Shown: positions 16,898-26,223, counted from the stretch's first letter. The stretch: DNA of 64,000 nt from DAISVY01 sp036826635 (GCA_036826635.1 DAISVY010000001.1:62001-126000); one strand, 5' to 3'. Numbers and translations are program-made. The notes: a model not told the origin generated them from the sequence alone.

Positions 16898-18223
16898 TCA
16901 CCAATTCCGCTGTCTGACAGCTCCGGTTACTCTAACGTCGGTGACAGTTCCGCGATGGGGCGGTTTCCAACTGAGAGCGGGCCAGCTACCCGACATTTCC
17001 GGGACAGCCCCGAGATCCATTATAGCTGCCGGGGCGACGGTATCCGGGACCACTTCCATTTCCGCGTCCAGCTTCACGAAATAAAGTGAATCGGTGTTGG
17101 AGGCGTAATACCAGATGGGGATAAAATCCCAGGAAGATGGTACGTGCGGCGGCACCTGTGGTCCGGTGCAGACATGAGACGAATGAGAGATCACCACCGA
17201 ATCGGCGTCCCATCCGTCGGCCGGGGTCCAGCTTTTTGCACACACCGCCTCATCGCCGCTTCGGTTATATACTACATAGAGGCGCGCCGAGCCGCCCTCA
17301 CCGTGGATACAGAATTGCGGGTCCGCCTGGTTGTCAAGACTGTGGCTGGCGAAATCCGATATGGTATCCCGCTCGAATTCCCCCGAAGCATTCTCGTGGA
17401 AGTGCAGCAGATAGTCACGGGACTGGCCGTTTATAAAAGTAAAGGCGATATGGTTCCGCATGTTCATCGAGGTATGGCAGTAAGACCGCTCGACACCCGA
17501 AAGAGAACTGTGCCGGAAAACAGTCACGGAATCCCAACTCACTCCGTCGTAATTGCAGACCACAAACGCTCGGGTCCCGTCGCTGGTATATAACAACAAT
17601 GACACCACCGGGTTGCCGACGTCATTCAATACCGCCCCCATCCGCCAGGTGTTTTGCGGATCGTCGGCAATATGACAGACATAACCAACCGAGGGAGAAC
17701 CGGCAAAACGGTCGGTAGTGTGCCAATAGCGCAGGTTGTCGCGGCTGCTGCCTTCGTTCATGTCGAAAAACCAGACATCATCCGCCCCGTTAGCGACAAC
17801 AATGGGATAGTAGGTGTCAGTTCCCGTGGCCGGGATGTCCACCGGTTCGAAATCACTCTCACTCTCGGCGGGAGGGGCCACATAACGATACCCGGCCGCT
17901 CCGGATTGACGGAAAGCGATATGCAGGCCATCGGCTACCCAGGCGGCGGTATGGTCGCTCAGGTACCAGTCGCCGTCGACTCGGGCGGCCGCAGCAATCC
18001 AACTGTCGCCGCGATCCTGAGAAACCACCCAGCCCGGTTGGTTAGTGCCGAATTGTCCCAACACACACATCAGGACATCGCCTTCAAGGCCTCCCTTGTA
18101 GCGAGGAATGCCCAGCAGCGGCGTATTGTAGGTATTGCGGGCGATATTAACCGGTGTCGAGGTACCCGCCAGGGCTGACCCGGCCAGAAGCAAGAGGATA
18201 CTCGTTATTAGTTTTACCTTCAT
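16898..18223 (-). CDS. Secreted beta-propeller-like protein with clipped FN3-like end
   Basis: 441 residues with a clear signal peptide (MKVKLITSILLLLAGSALAG). The body has sialidase/BNR-like turns such as GWVVSQDRGDSWIAAA and repeated short strands rich in Trp, Tyr and Asp, consistent with a beta-propeller. Near residue 400 a new module starts, DTVAPAAIMDLGAVPEMSGSWPALSWKPP, matching the beginning of the fibronectin-type III modules common in secreted proteins. It stops after only about 45 residues, with an Arg-rich, unlike-looking tail. It converges with the methyltransferase, three bases apart. Truncation of a once longer protein is likely but not proven. Confidence 0.72.
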   Translation of the reverse strand: MKVKLITSILLLLAGSALAGTSTPVNIARNTYNTPLLGIPRYKGGLEGDVLMCVLGQFGTNQPGWVVSQDRGDSWIAAAARVDGDWYLSDHTAAWVADGLHIAFRQSGAAGYRYVAPPAESESDFEPVDIPATGTDTYYPIVVANGADDVWFFDMNEGSSRDNLRYWHTTDRFAGSPSVGYVCHIADDPQNTWRMGAVLNDVGNPVVSLLLYTSDGTRAFVVCNYDGVSWDSVTVFRHSSLSGVERSYCHTSMNMRNHIAFTFINGQSRDYLLHFHENASGEFERDTISDFASHSLDNQADPQFCIHGEGGSARLYVVYNRSGDEAVCAKSWTPADGWDADSVVISHSSHVCTGPQVPPHVPSSWDFIPIWYYASNTDSLYFVKLDAEMEVVPDTVAPAAIMDLGAVPEMSGSWPALSWKPPHRGTVTDVRVTGAVRQRNW

Positions 18224-19014
18224 TACTGCTACGCTCCCGTGAATTGTCGCGGTCGAACATGTCGACGCGATAATTTCCTTTTGCCGGGTGTCGTTTTGCT
18301 CTTTCTCCGGACGGTGTCAGGCCCCGGATATTTTACCTAACCGAATCGATTGATAAGGATACCGCTGCAAAGAGCCCAGACAAACTAAAATCAAGCCGCA
18401 CCATCCGTCAAGGGCAAGTTCGATGCCCGGCCGGGCCGTTTTTGCTGTCATGCTATCTTGTTGTGAATCAGTATGTTAAATTGCGTAAGGAGAGACGGCA
18501 AAGATTCGAATCATGAGTGATTACTGAGAACTGTCAATTCTGAAAGTTAACAGCTTGTTGCGCAACGGCTTGTCTTATTCTCTTGGCTGGGCTTGCTGCT
18601 CAGAGAGCGAACAACTCGGTTGGCTGTGATCTGAACACTGACTGGGGTAGGTAAAATCAGGGATAAATAACTGAGCGGCCATCTTCCCAAGCCCTTAACA
18701 GACTTTGAGCGTGTGTTTCTGCAGGAAGACAACCGCTCATGACACCGGTAGTTGATACATCTATTAAATGCACCGGACTACATCGAACACCTCAACGGTG
18801 TGAGTTGCCTTAATGTATATTCTTACCTTGTCTTCGAAAGATGCCCATTTATAGAGTTGCAGTCAGTTACTCCCGAAGACATAAATCCAACGGGCAAGAT
18901 GTCTGTCAAGAGGACAGTCGAACGCCTAAATGAATATACAATGAATCCTCTTATTCTCCAACTGGTTTTTTTTGTCTCTGATACATCTGACGGTCCCGGG
19001 GGGCTTGCCCGGTA
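18224..19014. other. Long intergenic region, no gene recognised
   Basis: About 790 bases between two minus-strand secreted-protein genes. Open frames here (for example 18752-19048 plus, 18547-18732 minus) have no good ribosome site and low-complexity or unstructured translations. I find no tRNA or insertion-sequence ends. The promoter and leader of the 16898-18223 gene should lie in the left part (18224-18400). Confidence 0.45.
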
Positions 19015-19053
19015 TGAAGAAACGGTCACCCCGGCGAGGCCGGGATGACCGTT
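19015..19053 (-). terminator. Long hairpin terminator after GEVED/dockerin gene
   Basis: Fifteen-base arms AACGGTCACCCCGGC / GCCGGGATGACCGTT (one mismatch) with a GAG loop. Read on the minus strand it lies 26 bases after the stop of the 980-residue gene and is followed by TTTCTTC. Confidence 0.7.
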
Positions 19054-19078
19054 GTGATAGGCTTGCCTTACGATCTGT

Positions 19079-22021
19079 TTAGAAGATGCAGATCGGGGCA
19101 GGACCGGAGCGATACAGATAGTCGGCCACGTAAACAATGTCAGCAATGTTCACATAACCGTCACCATTAGCATCACCGGCAACCAACGGAGCAGGCGCAG
19201 CGCCCAAAGTGAAGTAGAAGTCCTTCAGGCAGACGATATCGAGATCGTCCACATCGCCGTCACCGTCGCAGTCGCCACAGGTCCAATACAGCACGTTAAT
19301 GCCGTAGTCCTCAACATCACCCCATGACGAGTAACCGCAGGCATCATGGTAGCTACTACCATATGTCATACGGACGCGCATGCGGTGTTTCGTCTCGGTG
19401 GCTTCGGTCGGCGGCGTGATAGTGCCGTCATAAGGACCGTAGCCCGGGCTGCCGTTGGCGTCGAAGAACTCATTCGGGCCGTCGAACTCGAGGTCGTTAT
19501 CCCAGTCAATCCAGATACTGACATAGTCACTTGAGTAAGTGCCTTCACCCGTAACCAGGAAGTCATAGCCGATATACTGATACATGTCGGTGACATGGGT
19601 ATCGTAGTAGTTGCCATACCCATCCCAACCGGTGACATTGTCAATCGTACCGACTTCGACTTCGGCGATATACTCATCCTCGTAGTTTGCACCGGCTTCG
19701 CAGTGCGTGCACTCGACAACGAAACCGTAGATCTGCAGGGTATACGGACCGGCATACTGAGAAGCAACAGGGAACCAGTACTGGCCCGGCTTCACATTGT
19801 TGACCCAGAACATGGCGTTGGTAACGCCGCCGGGACAACCATAGAAGTCATAGCCGCTGTACTCGATCATGTTACCCAGTTCGCACGGGCACGCATCATG
19901 CAGATACGGATAGAACGACCAGCCCGGACCGCCTTCCGGCGTCAGACAGTAGTCGATATACACGTTGTAGCAAGTGTCAAGCGTGAACGTTTCCCAAACC
20001 TGCGGATCATCATAGTAGTATTCGCAGTCGTTGGTGGAGCCTTGGATGTTACCGGAAACAACCGTCGTATCCTCGCTCAGAGCAAAGACAACGGCGTCTT
20101 CGCAGTTATCATTGTACGGCGGAGCGAAGCAGGAGGTATTCAGGATACCGGTACCCTGAGCATCGCCGTAACCACCGATACGAATCAAATACTGCTCACC
20201 GATCAAAACTTCCCAGCTAACCTCAGACTGCAGGTCGCAGGCGTCTTCGTTACAGGCAACGAACTCGGCCGGAGTGACCGGGCAGCTGCAGCCGGCATAG
20301 ATACCGATCTTGGTGTCATAGCCGGAACCGCACAGGCTGGCCGTGGCCACACCGTCGCAGGTCGCCGTGTAGCAATACCAAATATCCGAACCGATCTGCG
20401 AATAGCTGTAGAACAGGCAGTTGTCCGGTTCATCCGGACCATCGGTGGTGGCACCGATGTTATGGAAAGCCAGGTCAACCACGTCGCCTATGGCAATAGC
20501 GTTAACGCAATCGTCATTCGGCGGGAGCGAGATTACGGAACAGGAGACGTCGAGCACCATATCGGGATACTCGTCGCCCCAGGTACCGACCTGGATCAGA
20601 TACTGACCACCGGCCGTGGCTGTCCAGGAAACTTCCGACGGACCGTAAGAAGCACAGGCATCGTCGTCATAGTCGAGATAGGTGGTCGGGTAGCAGGTGC
20701 AACCTTCCCAGACGATCATCTTGGTGTCATAGTCTTCATCGCTAGTGCACAGACTGGCCGTAGCCTGACCGTCGCAAGTAGCCGTATAGCAGAACCAGAC
20801 ATCAGGACCGGACATATAGCCGGCCGGATCGTCAAGCGTACCACCGACGTTGGAGAAGACCAGACCGGTTATTTCACCGATCGGAGTGGCATTCGCGCAA
20901 TCGTCGTTGTCCGGACCGATGATTTCCTCACCGAGTACGGCGTCCATATGGAGGACATACTCCAGACCACAATCGTAGCCTTCGAATACCGAAGGAGCCA
21001 CGAAGATGGCATAGGAACCCGGCTGGACAAGAACCTCGATGGAAGCAGTGTCGCATTCATCGGCTGTAGTACTGCTAACAAAAGCCGCGGAACCGCACAG
21101 GCCGTCCACAACACCGAGCAGAAGCGGGAACTCGGCCACACTCCAGACCTTCAGGGTCTCGGGCTGGGTCGGTTCATACAGGAACCAGTCGGTGTCACGG
21201 TAGTTGGAAGAACCATACAGGAAGGCACCACTGGTACCGCAGATGGTCTCACCGTTGCTGATTGAGCCGAACACCTCCGGAGAGGAGTTGCAGCCGCCGT
21301 TGGTCACGTCGTCGTAGTCATCATAGCAGTCGCCTTCACCCTCAGCCGTCGCGCCGGTCGGGCATTCGACGTCACAGTCCTCATGGATCATGACATTGAT
21401 CTCATAGGCGCCGTACGAAGAGGAACCGTAACCATCGACAACAATGTAGTACGTGTTGCCAGCGGTCACAGACAGATCGTAAAGTGCTGACCGTGTACCA
21501 CAGGCGTCGTCGTTGTAAGCATACTCAGTTCCTGAGCAGTCGCCTTCGAAGACACTCATATAAGTGTCGAAGGACGATTCACAAAGACTGATGTCGATGT
21601 CCTCGTTGACGCTCGGCGTGTATGCGTACACAACGTCAGGGCCGCCACCGTAGGAATAATCATCGTTATTATCCCCGGTGTCGCCAGTGTCGTCGAACGG
21701 CAAAGTTGAAATGACCACTGCATTGGTGCAATCCTCGCCGCCTTCTTTGGTGTCCCAGTTATCTACGTGCGGGACACGACCCTCAAACGCGGGCTTGTCG
21801 GGCTGACGAGCATCTGTGGTATGTCTGACCTTAAGGCCCTCCGGTTGGACAATGTCCTTCACCGGGGGTGGAGTAGGCATATAGGTCTTGAGTTGCGGAG
21901 CCGTGTTTGTCGCAATCTGCTTCTCACCCGCTGTCACGGCCTGGCCGATAACCAGACAACAGAAAGCAAGCGCGAGAACCACTGCAACCGACACCCGCAG
22001 GCTCATTTTTACATTGGTCAT
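19079..22021 (-). CDS. Large secreted GEVED/dockerin protein with Cys-rich repeats
   Basis: 980 residues with a signal peptide (VSVAVVLALAFCCLVIGQAVTAG). After a Pro-rich linker come at least four related domains of about 130 residues, each opening like NDDCANA and containing DVWFCYTATCDG, ASLC and a closing 'YLIQVG' strand. These resemble pre-peptidase C-terminal (PPC-like) beta-sandwich domains stabilised by paired cysteines. A GEVED-type module follows (VSIWIDWDNDLEF...RMRVRMTYG...WGDVEDYGI). The protein ends in a dockerin type I pair: GDCDGDGDVDDLDIVCLKD and GDANGDGYVNIADIVYVADY, both with the Ca-binding DxDxDG loop. No catalytic motif is seen, so an adhesive or surface-layer role is likely. 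Its ATG overlaps the TGA of the ORF before it. Confidence 0.88.
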   Translation of the reverse strand: MTNVKMSLRVSVAVVLALAFCCLVIGQAVTAGEKQIATNTAPQLKTYMPTPPPVKDIVQPEGLKVRHTTDARQPDKPAFEGRVPHVDNWDTKEGGEDCTNAVVISTLPFDDTGDTGDNNDDYSYGGGPDVVYAYTPSVNEDIDISLCESSFDTYMSVFEGDCSGTEYAYNDDACGTRSALYDLSVTAGNTYYIVVDGYGSSSYGAYEINVMIHEDCDVECPTGATAEGEGDCYDDYDDVTNGGCNSSPEVFGSISNGETICGTSGAFLYGSSNYRDTDWFLYEPTQPETLKVWSVAEFPLLLGVVDGLCGSAAFVSSTTADECDTASIEVLVQPGSYAIFVAPSVFEGYDCGLEYVLHMDAVLGEEIIGPDNDDCANATPIGEITGLVFSNVGGTLDDPAGYMSGPDVWFCYTATCDGQATASLCTSDEDYDTKMIVWEGCTCYPTTYLDYDDDACASYGPSEVSWTATAGGQYLIQVGTWGDEYPDMVLDVSCSVISLPPNDDCVNAIAIGDVVDLAFHNIGATTDGPDEPDNCLFYSYSQIGSDIWYCYTATCDGVATASLCGSGYDTKIGIYAGCSCPVTPAEFVACNEDACDLQSEVSWEVLIGEQYLIRIGGYGDAQGTGILNTSCFAPPYNDNCEDAVVFALSEDTTVVSGNIQGSTNDCEYYYDDPQVWETFTLDTCYNVYIDYCLTPEGGPGWSFYPYLHDACPCELGNMIEYSGYDFYGCPGGVTNAMFWVNNVKPGQYWFPVASQYAGPYTLQIYGFVVECTHCEAGANYEDEYIAEVEVGTIDNVTGWDGYGNYYDTHVTDMYQYIGYDFLVTGEGTYSSDYVSIWIDWDNDLEFDGPNEFFDANGSPGYGPYDGTITPPTEATETKHRMRVRMTYGSSYHDACGYSSWGDVEDYGINVLYWTCGDCDGDGDVDDLDIVCLKDFYFTLGAAPAPLVAGDANGDGYVNIADIVYVADYLYRSGPAPICIF

Positions 22022-22620
22022 AGCATTACCTCATTATTGTTTGGACAACTAATTCTACCCAGCTCAGGAAAACCCGTGCAGACATAAGGTCGGTTGTCCT
22101 CACAACGGGCACCATGGGAGCATACCAGGCTGGAAAAACCAAAAACCCGGCCGTTAACACCGCCGATGATAGGCAAGTCCTCGCCGGGGAAGGCGAGTTC
22201 TCGGGTACAGTCGATGCTGGAATACAGGTTGGCCGGACAAGGGCCAACTGGGAGGTTACCGAGGAGCCAGGCTCCTCTCGGGATTACCACTTCCGTCCAC
22301 CCAGCGTAATCAACTGATGTGGCAGTGTCGCGAACCCAGGTGCAAGAGACGTCCTCGGGAGCATATATTTCACAGGTGTAAGGCGGGGAGAAGGGAGCAT
22401 TATTCCGGCAGTCGCTCTCAAGGCCTAAGCTATACAGGTAGCTGCCGATAGGCGGAGCACAATTGGGCCGAAATGTGAAGACTCCTGCTCCCATTATGGT
22501 CATTTCCCGCACCGTCCCAGCTTCCGACATCCCTATGTCGGGAGCATGGCCGATAGTGCTGTCGGAAAACCACCGAGCACCGGTCTTGCAAAGAGGGTAG
22601 AGCGTTAGTCGTGTCAACAC
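22018..22620 (-). CDS. Cys-rich hypothetical protein coupled to GEVED/dockerin gene
   Basis: 200 residues from a GTG that has AGGAGG six bases upstream, one of the best ribosome sites in the window. It contains eleven cysteines (for example in PNCAPP, SDCRNN, YTCEIY, VSCTWV, GPCPAN, IDCTRE, ARCEDN, ISCPNN), which suggests disulfides or metal binding. It has no signal peptide of its own. Its TGA overlaps the ATG of the 980-residue gene. I recognise no family. Alternative view: a non-coding leader that happens to be open. Confidence 0.5.
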   Translation of the reverse strand: MLTRLTLYPLCKTGARWFSDSTIGHAPDIGMSEAGTVREMTIMGAGVFTFRPNCAPPIGSYLYSLGLESDCRNNAPFSPPYTCEIYAPEDVSCTWVRDTATSVDYAGWTEVVIPRGAWLLGNLPVGPCPANLYSSIDCTRELAFPGEDLPIIGGVNGRVFGFSSLVCSHGARCEDNRPYVCTGFPELGRISCPNNNEVML

Positions 22621-22769
22621 TAATTTCCTCCTAAAACAAGGAAATCCAAAACCAGTTGGCCAAAACCGGCCAATCTGCCGGACCCGAGGGTCATGAGGCA
22701 GGCGGCCGCCATCTCATTGTGTCCAGGGAAAAGCGAGATGTTTGTTTTGGTTACCGGTATCATCATCAT
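22620..22769 (-). CDS. Possible 49-residue leader ORF with hydrophobic half
   Basis: Starts at a run of three ATG (22769-22761) preceded by AAGGA, and ends at TAG sharing one base with the GTG of the next ORF. The C-terminal half (AAACLMTLGSGRLAGFGQLV...LVLGG) is hydrophobic, like a signal sequence or single membrane helix. It could be a small membrane protein, a translational-coupling leader, or the separated signal peptide of the following Cys-rich ORF. Short and without known relatives, so uncertain. Confidence 0.35.
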   Translation of the reverse strand: MMMIPVTKTNISLFPGHNEMAAACLMTLGSGRLAGFGQLVLDFLVLGGN

Positions 22770-23549
22770 TCCTTCATTTCTGGAGATGGAGCATCTCGGT
22801 TTCGAGTTTTGCTCCTAAAAACTGTTGTGTCAAATTTTGCTTCTGAACCCAAACATCAGGTCGTGTGTTTCTGTCACCTCCTAAAACGGTCCGCGTAAAA
22901 AGCGCGGTTTTCTCTGAGTTAACAGGTTGGGCCAAAAGAGGGAAATCGGGGGACGGACTTAATTAAACCGTGCCAAGATTCTCTGTCGTCGATCCGTCAA
23001 ATTACCCCGTAAAACGGGCTGATTCACTCGGACCAAACAGACAAAGTTCACCCTTTAGACAGGTGACCGTCTTTAGCAATAGTTCAATCTCTTGAAGAAG
23101 TTCTCTACGAACCGCTGATGAATCGTTTGTCTGGCTATACAACCCAACCGCGATTCCAGAACACGCCCAAGTAGAAAATACAACTCATCTGATTTTTGTC
23201 AAGGCCAAAATTGCAGAAAAAAGCGTAACCCGTCCATTCGCCGGTTTTCCCCTTGCCTTGCTATCGGCCGACCGGCGCGGGAACGAGACCGGGCTATAGA
23301 CAATACCGGGGAGTAAAGCCGAACGGGGAGTGGTGGCATGTCGGATTGGTTGGTATGCTCCCGGATCAGTCCGGGAGCACACAGTATTCGGGGGGCGTTT
23401 TGCTCAAGGTCCGGGCGGATAATTTGTCACGGCTGTCTCGGGTAGCTCCGTAATTGGCCTTGGCGGATATTTGCTCCCTGGCAAATTACCGCGTCATTAA
23501 GGTCCGGGCCATCGTAACATCTAAATTAGAATAATGGGAAAAAATAAAG
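22770..23549. other. Long upstream region with repeated TTTTAGGAG and hairpins
   Basis: About 780 bases without a convincing gene. On the minus strand TTTTAGGAG occurs at 22812-22820 and 22879-22887, and a third copy at 22629-22637 serves the Cys-rich ORF. Small hairpins include CCCGTTTTACGGG (near 23000) and CCGCGCTTTTTACGCGG (near 22897), both upstream of the minus-strand genes. The spacing suggests a long structured leader, but no riboswitch class was recognised. Open frames on the plus strand look like chance. Confidence 0.4.
23356..23379. repeat. Perfect 10-base inverted repeat
   Basis: TGCTCCCGGA and TCCGGGAGCA around the four bases TCAG. No T run follows on either strand, so it is not an ordinary terminator. 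It may be a protein-binding site or the hairpin of a small RNA. Confidence 0.6.
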
Positions 23550-23635
23550 CGGAGAGGCAGGGATTCGAACCCTGGATAGGGGTTGCCTATACACACTTTC
23601 CAGGCGTGCGCCTTCAGCCACTCGGCCACCTCTCC
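23550..23635 (-). tRNA. tRNA-Ser (anticodon GGA)
   Basis: On the minus strand the acceptor GGAGAGG pairs with CCTCTCC. The D arm is GCCGAGTGGCTGAAGGC. The anticodon arm is CACGC-CTGGAAA-GTGTG with GGA in the loop. The long variable arm (TAGG...CCTA) is typical of serine tRNA, and the T arm is CAGGGTTCGAATCCCTG. The discriminator is G. The 3' CCA is not encoded. Confidence 0.97.
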
Positions 23636-23777
23636 GTTTCGTCGCGAACTGCCGGCCAAGAGCCCGCAGTGAGACCCCAATTTACGTTTTCCGAGGGAAA
23701 AAACAAGATCAATCTGGATTGCCCGGATCCCTTGGGGATACTTCTGAAACCGGAAGTACGGCGGTTGCGGAACGGTC

Positions 23778-24542
23778 CTATATCTGTTCCTGTACGAGTT
23801 GATGGCAGCGAGTGAAAAACCGGCGGATGGTCAATTCCAGGGCAACGACAGAAGCAATACTTACCGCCCCCATGAGCATATAACCCACCACAATCTGGAA
23901 AAGTACGGCTTTGAGCGGATCGGCCCCGGCCAGGATCATACCGGTCATCGCTCCCGGCAGGGCGACAATGCCGACCGTTTTCATGAAATTGAGTATGGAA
24001 AGCATACCCGCTGTGGCGGCGTTTTTCTGATAGGGTCGGCTGGCCTCGCGCCAGCCCTTACCCAGAGCCAGAGCGGTTTCGATAGCCGGAGCGTTGGCTT
24101 TCAAATCCGCAGCGATGCGGTTAACCGTGAGGGCCGAGGCATTCATCGAGTTGCCCACGATCATCCCGGCCAGTGGAATAATGTACTGAGCTTTGAACGG
24201 GACAATCCGAACCAGCAGCATGAGACCCAGGGTAAAGGTGGAACCGATGATAATGGCCGGGAATGTGACCCGGAAAGCGCCCCTGACACCGGTGGCGCGG
24301 CCGGCGGCGGCATGTGCCCCAACCGTGATCATAATCAGAATAGCCAGAAGGATCAGCCAGATCGACTCCATGCCGAAGATGTACTCCAGCACGTACCCGA
24401 CCGCGATCAATTGCACGAACGCCCGCACCGAACCCAGGGCGATATCTTTCTGAACGGGTATTTTCCACCAGAGCGTCACGGCCAAAGCGACCGCGCAAAG
24501 GAGCAGGGAAAGCAGAACGTGGGGCAGGCCGATGTCTATCAT
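23778..24542 (-). CDS. fetB: FetB-type ABC permease (UPF0014)
   Basis: 254 residues, all hydrophobic segments typical of the UPF0014/FetB family. It includes PLAGMIVGNSMNASALTVNRI, the conserved 'GMIVGNSM' stretch, and a Glu-containing ETALALGKGW loop. With FetA it forms an inner-membrane exporter linked in E. coli to iron efflux and peroxide resistance. The start overlaps the end of the ATPase gene by four bases, as in other fetAB operons. The substrate (iron, or a phosphate- or metal-related solute) is not proven by sequence. Confidence 0.85.
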   Translation of the reverse strand: MIDIGLPHVLLSLLLCAVALAVTLWWKIPVQKDIALGSVRAFVQLIAVGYVLEYIFGMESIWLILLAILIMITVGAHAAAGRATGVRGAFRVTFPAIIIGSTFTLGLMLLVRIVPFKAQYIIPLAGMIVGNSMNASALTVNRIAADLKANAPAIETALALGKGWREASRPYQKNAATAGMLSILNFMKTVGIVALPGAMTGMILAGADPLKAVLFQIVVGYMLMGAVSIASVVALELTIRRFFTRCHQLVQEQI

Positions 24543-25270
24543 GTCAGTTCCCTGTCGCGATATTTCCGCCCCAGTTCGGTTTGGGGGGAGATCACCAGTT
24601 CTTCTACCGGCCCGTGTTCAACCAGTTTCCCGGCGACCAGCAGGAGGCCTTCGCCTTCCATTCGGAGTGCCTGTTGTGGCTGGTGGCTGACCATGATCAC
24701 GGCTAACTCCTGATCGGCGGCGATGCGTTTGATGACGTTTTCGATCAGTTGCGTGTATGTCGGGTCCAGGGCCGAGGTGGGCTCGTCGAGCAGGACCACG
24801 GTTGGGTCGGTGGCCAGCAGGCGGGCCAGGGCCACCCGTTGTTTCTCACCGCCCGACAAACTCTCGGAAGCATGCGTTTTCAGGCCGGTTTTGACCGAGA
24901 CCGATTCCAGAAGCCGGTCGATTTGCGATTCGTCGAGATCGGGAGTGGCGAAACGGAGATTGTCAACTACCGTTCCGGGGAAAAGATACGGGGTCTGAAA
25001 AAGATAACCGATACGCCGCCGCAGGTGACATGGGTTGTAAGAGCGATAATCCTGCCCGTCGAAAAACACCTCTCCGGCGGTGGGCTCGTCCAGACGGTTA
25101 AACAGGCGCAGAAGCGAGCTTTTACCTGCCCCCGACGGTCCCAGGATCGTGTAAATATGACCACGCCGGAAAGAGAAAGAGAAATTGTTAACTATTGCCG
25201 AGCATTCCCCTGATCGGTTGACCGAGCGAGACAGATTCTCAGCTCTGAGGATAGGTTCGGGCTCGCTCAC
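24539..25270 (-). CDS. fetA: FetA-type ABC transporter ATPase
   Basis: 243 residues. Walker A is GPSGAGKSS, the Q-loop is in IGYLFQTPYLFP, the ABC signature is ESLSGGEKQRVALARLL, Walker B is TVVLLDEPTSALDP and the switch His is VSHQP. It powers the FetB permease encoded immediately downstream with a four-base overlap. It also overlaps the end of the YhaM-type gene by four bases, so the three are one operon. Assignment to FetA rests on pairing with the UPF0014 permease. Confidence 0.87.
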   Translation of the reverse strand: MSEPEPILRAENLSRSVNRSGECSAIVNNFSFSFRRGHIYTILGPSGAGKSSLLRLFNRLDEPTAGEVFFDGQDYRSYNPCHLRRRIGYLFQTPYLFPGTVVDNLRFATPDLDESQIDRLLESVSVKTGLKTHASESLSGGEKQRVALARLLATDPTVVLLDEPTSALDPTYTQLIENVIKRIAADQELAVIMVSHQPQQALRMEGEGLLLVAGKLVEHGPVEELVISPQTELGRKYRDRELT

Positions 25271-26223
25271 TGATTGTCTTCTTTGCCTTCTCCGAAATAC
25301 AGGAAGCGGTCGAGCACTTTGACCCAGTCGGACCAGCCTTTTCCGTCATAGCGCTCACGGATACGTTCAATCGCCCCCATTTTGCTGTCGATTTCGTCGC
25401 AGTAATACAGCACGAAGGCCTCGGGGATCTGGGGGACCACCGGTGTGGCGTATTGAAGTTCTCCCTGATGTGAGAGGATCATGTGGCGAAGTATGATCAG
25501 CAACCGGTCGGGGAAATTCTCTATATTTTGGGCCCGTTGAGTAATCCAATGGTCGGCCAGACAGATATGCCCTATGAGACGGCCCTCGTCGGAATAGTCG
25601 ATAATAGTGGTGGTCCGATAGCTCTCAATTTTACCGGCGTCGTGAAAAAGCCCGCCGAAGATGAGATAATCCGTGTTCAGAAAATCGTATCCCCGGGCCA
25701 CCCGCAGGGCAAGTTCGGCGACGTTGGCCGAGTGTTCCGAGAGTCCCCCTATCGTGGCATGATGCCAGAGCTTGCCGGCGGCGGCTTTCAGGAAGGCGTC
25801 GAAGAACGCCTCGTCTTCGAAAAAAGAATCCACCAGCGAGCGAATATACCGGTTTTCGATTTTGTCCCGGAGAGCCGTCAGGCGGGCCTTGCGGTGTTCG
25901 GGCGACTGTTTTGAGTGTGGCAGAATGCTTTCGAGCGGATATTCTCCGTCCTGGGCCAGGCGAATACGGTTTACCGTGAGTTGTTGTTTATTGCGGTATT
26001 CCCCGACCACGCCTCGAACCTTTACCACCATGCCTTCGGTCATTTCCTCCAAAGCGAACTGGTCGGGCTCCCACATGACGGCGTTAATCCGGCCGGAGCT
26101 GTCACCCAGTTCCATCGATACGAACTGCCCGCGTACGTATTCACGCACTTCCCGGTGACGAACGGCGAAGAAACCCTCGATTCGGTCGTCGGTGACGAAA
26201 TCCACAATTCTTTTGCTATCCAT
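25267..26223 (-). CDS. yhaM: YhaM-type 3'-5' exoribonuclease (OB fold plus HD domain)
   Basis: 318 residues with the two-part layout of YhaM/CBF1. An N-terminal OB fold (residues 20-95; FVSMELGDSSGRINAVMW, VVKVRGVVGEYRNKQQLTV) binds nucleic acid. The HD phosphohydrolase domain has WHHATIGGLSEHSANVAELA and LIFGGLFHDAGKIESY. The family trims RNA, and some members act on DNA, from the 3' end in the cytosol. It leads the operon with fetA and fetB and is divergent from lptF with about 100 bases between. The metal-binding residues of the HD motif appear intact. Confidence 0.85.
   Translation of the reverse strand: MDSKRIVDFVTDDRIEGFFAVRHREVREYVRGQFVSMELGDSSGRINAVMWEPDQFALEEMTEGMVVKVRGVVGEYRNKQQLTVNRIRLAQDGEYPLESILPHSKQSPEHRKARLTALRDKIENRYIRSLVDSFFEDEAFFDAFLKAAAGKLWHHATIGGLSEHSANVAELALRVARGYDFLNTDYLIFGGLFHDAGKIESYRTTTIIDYSDEGRLIGHICLADHWITQRAQNIENFPDRLLIILRHMILSHQGELQYATPVVPQIPEAFVLYYCDEIDSKMGAIERIRERYDGKGWSDWVKVLDRFLYFGEGKEDNQ

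Noticed and set aside
18752..19048. 98-codon plus-strand ORF
   Set aside because: No ribosome site, no family resemblance, and it ends inside the terminator hairpin of the opposite gene.
19595..21265. 556-codon open frame on the plus strand
   Set aside because: It lies wholly antisense to the GEVED/dockerin gene, whose repeats and dockerin motifs are unmistakable. The long opposite frame follows from its regular, low-stop codon pattern.
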